A DNA stretch of 64,000 nucleotides, taken from contig JAGBEX010000004.1 of NCBI GenBank assembly GCA_017936765.1, positions 62,001 through 126,000 on the forward strand. Reading direction: 5' to 3'. The DNA is from Clostridia bacterium. GTDB taxonomy: Bacteria > Bacillota > Clostridia > Christensenellales > Aristaeellaceae. The notes under the pieces are model-generated. The model saw only the letters and a list, made by a program, of their open reading frames with translations, was not told where the DNA came from and made no database searches. The translations under genes and the position numbers were made by a program. This document shows, in pieces, positions 57,972 to 64,000 of the stretch. How positions within the stretch are numbered: position 1 is the first letter of the stretch; every line of letters starts with the position of its first letter.

Positions 57972-60218
57972 TCAGCGCGCTTCCAGCACTTCGCTCAGGG
58001 TGGCGAAGCGGTAGGCGTTGTCAACGCTTTCCAGGTAGGCGTCCAGGGCGTCAGCGGTGTAGATGCTGGAATCAGTCATGTGCATCACCAGCACAGCGCC
58101 GCTTTCGGTCAGCTGGAGCATGGTATCGGTGAGGGAGGCCACATCGGTGGCGATGTAGTCGTCGGTGGAGGCAGAGCCGGAAACGATCCAGCTGTACCCG
58201 GCATCAAACACGGTTGCCACACCTTCGCGGCTCAGCGCCAGGGTAGGCGGGCGGAAATAGGGCATCAGCGCGGGTGTGCCATCAATGGCAATATCACCGA
58301 TGATGCTCTGCAAGGTCTGGTAGGACAGCACAAGGTCTTCCCGCAGGGCAGCGATTTGCTCCGGTCGCAGAGAAACGTAGGTGTGGGCTGCCTCGCCTGG
58401 GTTGGACAAGGGGATGTGGTAGTGGGTGTGGGAGGCGATGGCGTGTCCCTCCAGGGCAATGGCGCGCAGCAGGTTGGGGTTGTTGGCCACGTTTTCCGTA
58501 TAGATGAAGAAGGTGGCCTTGGCGTTGTGCTTGCGCAGCACTTGCAGGATGTGGGTGAGGTTGGCATCGCTGCCCCAGTCGTCAAAGGTGAGGAATACCA
58601 AGTTGTCGTTGGTGGAGATGACGCCGGTGGTGTCCAGCTGGGCGATTTCTTCATCGGTAAAGCCGGGCAGGGATGCGCGGCTGTTGATCCAGTCCACACC
58701 CACATAATGCTGGGGGAAAACCTCCATTACATCGCCGGAAAACTGGCCGAGGTGAATGCGATCCTTCACCTGGGGCAGAATGGCTTCTTCCGGCAGGGGA
58801 TAGGTGTAGCACAAGTCGCTCCCCAGTACCCCGCTCAGCGCCTTGGCGGGGTACACGCTGCGCTGGGTGAGCAGCGCGGTGACCAGCTCGCTGAGCAGGC
58901 TATCGCTGTATTGATAGAAGTTCATGCGCAGGTGGAGGATCTCGCCGCGCTGCAGGGCGCGGCCACCCTCGCGGAGGACGCTGTTCAGCACATCGGTGGC
59001 ATCGGTGGCACGCTCGTCACCGGGCTGCATGGGGGCGAGATTGTTGGAGATCAGCGTGTACCCGCCGGCAGCGGCGGCGCGGATGAGTGCGGTGCCGGGA
59101 CGGCCAAGGCCGGAGCGCACCAGGGGCTTGCCTTCGCAGCCGTAGAGGGTGTGCAGGGCATCCTCGGCCAGGGTCAGCTCGTAGAGAAGCTGCGCCTCGT
59201 CGGTACTCATCTCCTGCGCAGGCTTGATGCCCAGCTCATGCCCGGCAGCCAGAATGCGACGAATATCCTCCTGGCAGCGCTGCGCTTCTTCGTGATCCAC
59301 AAAGAAGGTGGCGCGGGCGTTCTGGGCTTGCAGGGCAGATAGCAGCAGGGTCAGCTCCTGGGTGTTTCCCAGGCCGGAAAAGGTGAGGCACACCGCCTCC
59401 TCGGTGGTGTGGATGCTGCGCAGGGGCGTGGGAAGGCTGTTGCTGTCCAGGACGGCGATCGTCTCGCGGTGCGGGGCGAGAGGATCAGCCACATTCAGCG
59501 CTTCCAGCAGGCAGGCCAGACCGGGAGCCGGGTCGGCACCGGTGGCGTTGATATGCACCTGCACCAGGCTGCCCTGGGGGATGTTCTCCAACAGTCCCTG
59601 TACGGCTTCAAGGGAGGTGCAGTCCGTCAAATCGATGCGGTGCTGAGCGACATTCACGGTGGTCACACCCACGGCGGCAGCGGCGCGGAGTGCGTTGTCG
59701 GCAGGGGTGGCGGTGGTCAGCAGGTGCTGGCACACCACGCCGTAGTGGGACCGGATCAGCACCGAGGTGCGGCAGAACTGCTCCACCAGGGCTTCCGGGT
59801 CGCCGGAAAGGCTGGCGTTCCACAGGCCAAGGGAGCAGCCGTTTTCCAGCAGCAGCTCGATGCTCTCGTTGTAGTTGGCAGCCTCTGCTGTGGTGAGGTA
59901 GAAGGTGGGTGTGATGCCGCTGGATGCAAGAAGCTGCACCATGTTGCCCATGGTGTCGGCGTTGGCCATGCCGGTAAAGGCCAGTTCCACCCGCTGGGCC
60001 GCATCGCCCTGGGTGCGCAGCCTGGCGGCATCCTCCGGGGCGGTGCGCTTGTAGCGGATCAGCGCCTCGGCCAGATCCTCCTGGGTGGCGCTGGTGGGCT
60101 GGGCGATCTCCACATAGCTGTTGCTCCAGCGCAGATAAAGAGCGCTGCCCAGGATCAGCACCAGGGCAAGGAGCAGCAGGAAGGTGGTTCGCAGCTGGCG
60201 CTTCACGAATTTGTTCAT
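57972..60218 (-). CDS. membrane-anchored protein with three NodB-like domains, only the last intact
   Basis: A 748-aa protein with an N-terminal anchor (TTFLLLLALVLILGSALYL). Three polysaccharide-deacetylase-like domains follow. Domain 1 (~77-260) has LAFTG in place of TFDD. Domain 2 (~275-475) has LTFSG and lacks the HxxxH pair (LGIKPA). Domain 3 (~538-745) has TFDD (544-547) and His597/His601 in SHTHYHIP, plus YFRPP: a full metal site. So one active deacetylase seems joined to two inactive copies, perhaps for glycan binding. It ends the exopolysaccharide operon, overlapping the GH18-like gene by 4 nt. Confidence 0.88.
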   Translation of the reverse strand: MNKFVKRQLRTTFLLLLALVLILGSALYLRWSNSYVEIAQPTSATQEDLAEALIRYKRTAPEDAARLRTQGDAAQRVELAFTGMANADTMGNMVQLLASSGITPTFYLTTAEAANYNESIELLLENGCSLGLWNASLSGDPEALVEQFCRTSVLIRSHYGVVCQHLLTTATPADNALRAAAAVGVTTVNVAQHRIDLTDCTSLEAVQGLLENIPQGSLVQVHINATGADPAPGLACLLEALNVADPLAPHRETIAVLDSNSLPTPLRSIHTTEEAVCLTFSGLGNTQELTLLLSALQAQNARATFFVDHEEAQRCQEDIRRILAAGHELGIKPAQEMSTDEAQLLYELTLAEDALHTLYGCEGKPLVRSGLGRPGTALIRAAAAGGYTLISNNLAPMQPGDERATDATDVLNSVLREGGRALQRGEILHLRMNFYQYSDSLLSELVTALLTQRSVYPAKALSGVLGSDLCYTYPLPEEAILPQVKDRIHLGQFSGDVMEVFPQHYVGVDWINSRASLPGFTDEEIAQLDTTGVISTNDNLVFLTFDDWGSDANLTHILQVLRKHNAKATFFIYTENVANNPNLLRAIALEGHAIASHTHYHIPLSNPGEAAHTYVSLRPEQIAALREDLVLSYQTLQSIIGDIAIDGTPALMPYFRPPTLALSREGVATVFDAGYSWIVSGSASTDDYIATDVASLTDTMLQLTESGAVLVMHMTDSSIYTADALDAYLESVDNAYRFATLSEVLEAR

Positions 60219-61192
60219 GGTGTGATCACCTCGGGGCTCAAAGTGGTGGGGCGGATGCCGCCCAAGCGGAACAGGTCGAAGCCGTCAAAGGCGGCCATGC
60301 ATTCCTGCCACAGGCGCAGGGTTTCGCCATCGGCATACCAAAGGGTGTGGCTGATGCCGTCCATGGTATAGGTGGCGGTGAGAGCGCCGCTGGCGGCATC
60401 CCGCGTGGGGGTTACCTGCAGCAGGGCAAGGCGGCGCTCGGCCTCCTGCTGGGTGAGGCTCTCCACCCCGTTGGCTGACCAGTCATAGCCACCGGTGGCG
60501 AAGGCCATGCGCAGGGGGCGGGGCGCATCGGCATAGAGCGCGGCGATCTCCGCCAGGAAGGCTATGTCCGCCTTGGGGCCAGGGCCGCTGTGGGTGCCGT
60601 AGAGGTTGTAGCACATCACGGTGTATTCGGGGCCTTGGGGCAGGGTGGCGTAGCGGGGCGTATCCCAGGGTAGCACCACCCGCAGGGCGATGCCGTCCCG
60701 CTGGAGATGCTGATACAGCTGCTCAATGAACAGGGTGAACCGCTGCCACAACGCTTCATCGCTGCCCAGGTTCTCATAGTCGATCTCCACGGCCTCCACA
60801 CGGGCAGCATCCACCAGCATGATCAGATCATCAATGTGCTGCGCCATGGCCTTGTCGCTGCGGAGAAGCTGGTGCAAAAGGGCGTTGCTCTTGCCCACCG
60901 TGCCGGAACGGGTCTCCTGGTCGTTCACCACGGAAAGGTACACCTGGGTGTCTGTTCCGGCAAAGGCGATCTGCATATCCCATAAAAGGTCTTCGGCTTC
61001 TTCGGCAAGGAAGGGGCGGCCATGCTCGTCAAAGGTGGCGGCGAAGGCGATGGCGCGGTCAAGGTCGAGGGCTTGTCCCTCCTGGATGGCGGCGGAGGCA
61101 TCCCAATAGGGGAGCCATGCGCCCAAACGATCGGCACAGGCGCAGACGGGCAGCAGGAGCAGGGCTAGCAGGGCGGATAATGCACGTTTCAT
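60215..61192 (-). CDS. secreted GH18-like glycoside hydrolase
   Basis: A 325-aa protein with a signal peptide (MKRALSALLALLLLPVCACA). The barrel resembles GH18 spore-germination and chitinase-like proteins. The catalytic DxxDxDxE motif is reduced to AVEIDYENLG, where the last Glu is the expected acid. VMCYNLYGTHSGPGPKADI and a C-terminal MAFATGGYDW strand fit the fold. GH18 enzymes act on GlcNAc polymers. Lies between the PgaB-like gene (16-nt gap) and the triple NodB gene (4-nt overlap), so a role in trimming the exported polymer is likely. The shortened motif leaves activity uncertain. Confidence 0.75.
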   Translation of the reverse strand: MKRALSALLALLLLPVCACADRLGAWLPYWDASAAIQEGQALDLDRAIAFAATFDEHGRPFLAEEAEDLLWDMQIAFAGTDTQVYLSVVNDQETRSGTVGKSNALLHQLLRSDKAMAQHIDDLIMLVDAARVEAVEIDYENLGSDEALWQRFTLFIEQLYQHLQRDGIALRVVLPWDTPRYATLPQGPEYTVMCYNLYGTHSGPGPKADIAFLAEIAALYADAPRPLRMAFATGGYDWSANGVESLTQQEAERRLALLQVTPTRDAASGALTATYTMDGISHTLWYADGETLRLWQECMAAFDGFDLFRLGGIRPTTLSPEVITP

Positions 61193-61208
61193 GGGCGCAC
61201 CTCCTGCA

Positions 61209-63116
61209 TCAGAAATGGGTGGCGAAGAAGTTCACCACGTCCTCCATGAAGCTGGTCAGCGTGTTGCTCAGGGCTTCCAGCCCGGTGAAGCGATACTGAT
61301 AGTAGATGCTGTGGCTGCTCTGGGGATCGGTGATCACCGGATCGATGAACACGGCATCGTACACATCGTCGTAGAGGTTAGTCTGGCTGAAGCGCTCGCT
61401 TTCTTTCCACACCTCGGCGCCGAAGGCTATGTTGCCACGGCCGGTGGTGGAGACCTTCATGCGGTCGCAGAGCTGCACGCCGTCCAGCCACAGGCTCAGG
61501 CGGGAACCCACCAGCTGGATGCGCAGCTGGCGCTCATCCCTGTCGGAAAGATCCAGCAGGGGATAGAAAGGCTTGCCGCCTTCCTCCAGGGTGGGGACCT
61601 TCAGCTGCTTCAGCTTGGCCAGCTCCACTTTGGCCTCCTCTACCCGCTGCTGATCCTCGTCCCAGTCGATAATGGCCTGCTGCAGGGTTATCAGACCTTC
61701 CAGCTCATGTTCCTCTTCGGACATGAAGGGGCCGCCATCGAAGGTGTAGAGATCCTGGCGGAAAAGCTCGTTTTCTCCCTCGCGCACCACCAGCTGGTTG
61801 TTTTCCAGCGAGACCTGGATGCCGCTTTGCAGCTTCCTGTCTGTGCGCAGATAAATGCTCTGGATGCCCACCGGGTTGCCCTGGAGGGTCACGGTCATAT
61901 CCAGGTCGGAAAGCAGCAGATTTTTCATGGTCATGGCGCCCCTGGCATAGGGCTGGGTGGTGAGGATGATCTTGTTGCCCTTGTATTCGGCCACGCCCTC
62001 ATCCACAAACCATTTGGCGGCTTCCTCCGTGTCGCCCACGGCAAAGGCCACGTCATGCCCGGTATCGTCCCAGATGCGCATCAGCAGGTGGTTGGTGGAG
62101 AAATAGTTGCGGGACTGCAGGCGGGTTAAATCGTAGATGGAGGCCTGCAGATTGTTGTAGCAGCTGCCCTGGCGGTTGAAGTTCATGCCGAAGGTCTGGG
62201 TGATCATCTCCTGGTTGATGGCAGAGGACAGGGGATCATAGCCAAAAGCGCCGGTGTTGGAATGCATCAGCACATACAGCTCGGGGGTGTAGCCCAGCTC
62301 GGAGGAATAGATATGATCCATCTGCTGGTAGTCCCACTCGATGCGCTCCCGCATGGCCTCCTCGCTTTCCTGGCGCAGGCGGTCTTCATCCCGCAGGAAG
62401 TCCATCAGGTAGTGGTTGTAGTCCCGCTTGAGGTAGCGGTAGATGTTCACATACTCGTTGGTGTTCAGGTGACCGTAATAGTTGTTGTACAGGTCGTACA
62501 CATTGATGTAGGCCAGCCGGTAGCCGTTGGAACCCAGCTCCCAGTAGGAGTTCTCCAGCAGGCTCTTCATGTTGGCGGTGGTGATGTACTGGCTGTGGAT
62601 GTTGCCCAGCTCCTCCGCATAGGTGAGGGCGGTGGCCTTGTAGTTGTACTTCTCCAGCGAGGGCTGCACCAGGGCGGTGGTGTTGTAGATGCCGTCCTCG
62701 AAAATCAGCAGCATGGCCTTTTCCGGCAGCTGCTTGCCATTGCGATAGTAATCCAGCACGTCCTGCTGGGTGATGGTCACATACCCGGAGGCATGGAGTG
62801 CGTCCATCTGCTCCCGGAACGAGCGCTGAGAGACCACACGGCTGTCCAGGGAATTGGTGGACACCACGCCGTTGTAGGAAATGCAGATGAAGCCGTTATC
62901 CTCCGGGGCAGAGCCGCCCTGGGGCGAGTGGCTCAGCGCCATGGAGGCAGAATTGGCGTAGGTGCTGGGATCCACCGGGGTATAATGCTTGCTGAAAAAC
63001 AGCAGCTTGACAACATGGAACAGGATCAACAGGATCACCGCCACCTGCAGGGTGGTGCGGATGACCTTCCATGCGTTTTTGCGTTTCATAAAGCGCTGAT
63101 CGTTCTGCCGCGCCAT
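61209..63116 (-). CDS. membrane-anchored PgaB-like (NodB-fold) exopolysaccharide protein
   Basis: A 635-aa protein with an N-terminal anchor (TTLQVAVILLILFHVVKLLFF). Residues ~75-380 resemble the deacetylase-like domain found with poly-GlcNAc synthases: FICISYNGVVSTNSLDSRVVSQRSF, then GYVTITQQDVLDYYRNGKQLPEKAMLLIFEDGIYNT, where IFEDG takes the place of the TFDDG metal box. The C-terminal part (~400-600) has a beta-sandwich look (LEGLITLQQAIIDWDEDQ..., LVGSRLSLWLDG). GGAGG fixes ATG 63116. It follows the GT2 gene by 12 nt. Probably modifies or binds the polymer made by that synthase. Confidence 0.75.
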   Translation of the reverse strand: MARQNDQRFMKRKNAWKVIRTTLQVAVILLILFHVVKLLFFSKHYTPVDPSTYANSASMALSHSPQGGSAPEDNGFICISYNGVVSTNSLDSRVVSQRSFREQMDALHASGYVTITQQDVLDYYRNGKQLPEKAMLLIFEDGIYNTTALVQPSLEKYNYKATALTYAEELGNIHSQYITTANMKSLLENSYWELGSNGYRLAYINVYDLYNNYYGHLNTNEYVNIYRYLKRDYNHYLMDFLRDEDRLRQESEEAMRERIEWDYQQMDHIYSSELGYTPELYVLMHSNTGAFGYDPLSSAINQEMITQTFGMNFNRQGSCYNNLQASIYDLTRLQSRNYFSTNHLLMRIWDDTGHDVAFAVGDTEEAAKWFVDEGVAEYKGNKIILTTQPYARGAMTMKNLLLSDLDMTVTLQGNPVGIQSIYLRTDRKLQSGIQVSLENNQLVVREGENELFRQDLYTFDGGPFMSEEEHELEGLITLQQAIIDWDEDQQRVEEAKVELAKLKQLKVPTLEEGGKPFYPLLDLSDRDERQLRIQLVGSRLSLWLDGVQLCDRMKVSTTGRGNIAFGAEVWKESERFSQTNLYDDVYDAVFIDPVITDPQSSHSIYYQYRFTGLEALSNTLTSFMEDVVNFFATHF

Positions 63117-63128
63117 GGTCATTCCTCC

Positions 63129-64000
63129 TTACCCGGAAATGGTGGTTTCCTTGGTTTTCTTTTTGGCCTTTTTCTTCTTGTTGCCGCGGGTTCCCCAGTC
63201 CGATACCCAGAAGGTGATCCACGCCCAGGGCATCTGCCAGAGAAGCACGAATTCGTAATACATACAGAAGAGCAGACCGTGCGCCCACAGGGAACTCTTT
63301 TTCAGTATCAGCTGGGCGAAGGACATCATCAGCGCCATCATCAAAAGGCCCAGCAGGAACGTGGTGGGGAAGACCTTCAGCGTCAGGGGGATGTAGACCA
63401 GGTTGAAAATGACGATGAAGGGGGCGATCAGCGGAATAAGCAGGCCAAAGTAGAAGAAGATGGACATCAGGGGTTCCTTCTTCCACATGAAGCGCCCGGC
63501 CTTGAGGCTTTCCCGCAGCCAGGAGCGCTTCCAGCGCATTTGCTGCTTGAGGAACACCTTATGCCGGTTCGGCACGATGGTGGAGCAGATGGAGGTATCC
63601 TGGTAGTAGGTGCGGTGATGCTCCACGATGTAGTTGGTCAGGCTGCGGTCGTCGCCAAAGGTGGCCTTCTGCCCCATGAAGGTCTGATTCAGCCACTTGT
63701 CAAAGACCTCCCGCACGTACTCCAGCCGGTAACAGGAGAGCGGGCCGGAAAGGCACATCACGGAGTCGAAATAGGCCTCGGCGGCCTTCATGATGCGGAA
63801 GGACACATAGTAGCGCACGGATTGCAGCTTGGTGAGGTTGTTGGTGTAGGTGTTGGCCACGTCGGTACGGCCGGCCACGCCGCCCATTTTGGGATCCTTC
63901 ATGGGCTGCACCAGCTGGCGGATGGCGTCCGGCTCCAGAAAGCTGTCGGAATCCACAAAGGCGATCAGCTCGGTGCGGGCATTGCGGATGCCCAGACCCA
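63129..64000 (-). CDS. GT2-family polysaccharide synthase, partial (5' end outside window)
   Basis: About 290 C-terminal residues of a processive membrane glycosyltransferase related to NodC, hyaluronan and poly-GlcNAc synthases. Visible are LGIRNARTELIAFVDSDSF (DxD metal/UDP site), SGPLSCYR, the acidic FGDDRSLTN and the QQMRWKRSW product motif (QxxRW). At least four membrane helices follow, and the tail is lysine rich (GNKKKKAKKKTKE). The frame is open to the right edge. Heads the minus-strand group with PgaB-like, GH18-like and NodB genes, so it likely makes a beta-linked amino-sugar polymer. Confidence 0.9.
   Translation of the reverse strand, partial: GLGIRNARTELIAFVDSDSFLEPDAIRQLVQPMKDPKMGGVAGRTDVANTYTNNLTKLQSVRYYVSFRIMKAAEAYFDSVMCLSGPLSCYRLEYVREVFDKWLNQTFMGQKATFGDDRSLTNYIVEHHRTYYQDTSICSTIVPNRHKVFLKQQMRWKRSWLRESLKAGRFMWKKEPLMSIFFYFGLLIPLIAPFIVIFNLVYIPLTLKVFPTTFLLGLLMMALMMSFAQLILKKSSLWAHGLLFCMYYEFVLLWQMPWAWITFWVSDWGTRGNKKKKAKKKTKETTISG

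Overview
The window looks like chromosomal DNA from a GC-rich (roughly 60%) Gram-positive anaerobe of the class Clostridia. The evidence is an anaerobic (class III) ribonucleotide reductase with its activase, Lpl-type sugar ABC permeases, DUF1836, DegV and YwlG-type proteins, strong Shine-Dalgarno sites, and sigma-A-like TTGACA/TATAAT promoters with 17-nt spacers. Intracellular glycoside hydrolases for plant hemicellulose and pectin suggest a gut or rumen setting. I cannot name the species.

Layout. 1-4.1 kb: end of a DinG/XPD-type helicase, an acyltransferase-like protein with a changed active site, an ECF sigma/anti-sigma pair, prephenate dehydrogenase and tRNA-Leu. 4.1-6.5 kb (minus): a serine hydrolase and CorA, with a possible leader peptide. 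7.1-10.3 kb: nrdD and nrdG behind NrdR-type boxes. 10.3-11.1 kb: seven tRNA genes from one promoter. 11.1-12.3 kb: an acetyltransferase and the tail of a serine recombinase. 12.4-29.7 kb: a carbohydrate region. A minus-strand GH28/GH10/GH-like operon diverges from an ABC permease pair with a binding protein. A second, tightly overlapping operon follows: lipoprotein binding protein, membrane AraC sensor, Gld-like ABC system, DUF4340 protein, GH43. 30-35 kb (minus): FHA protein, FtsW/RodA, PBP and an M16 peptidase. 35-43 kb: secreted protein, FtsK, DUF2974 hydrolase, YwlG-like protein, Cys-cluster protein and a solitary DNA methyltransferase. 43-48 kb: DUF1836 regulator, DegV, DeoC, a DUF2975/small peptide/HTH group and MurG. 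48.5-52.2 kb: GH29 and GH31. 52.3-57.9 kb: MrfA/MrfB, a TPR protein, a second ECF sigma factor with a 59-aa partner, and signal peptidase I. 58-64 kb (minus): an exopolysaccharide-type group with a GT2 synthase (cut by the window end), a PgaB-like protein, a GH18-like protein and a three-domain NodB protein.

How parts work together. None of the glycoside hydrolases at 12-30 kb or 48-52 kb has a signal peptide, so oligosaccharides are probably imported and then cut in the cytoplasm. No sugar-importer ATPase is present, so one is probably shared from elsewhere in the genome.

The most unusual structure is a family of hairpin-rich repeats. At least seven copies lie directly 3' of stop codons, always in the sense direction of the preceding gene and with a common module order. 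In three copies the stop codon itself lies inside the first hairpin.
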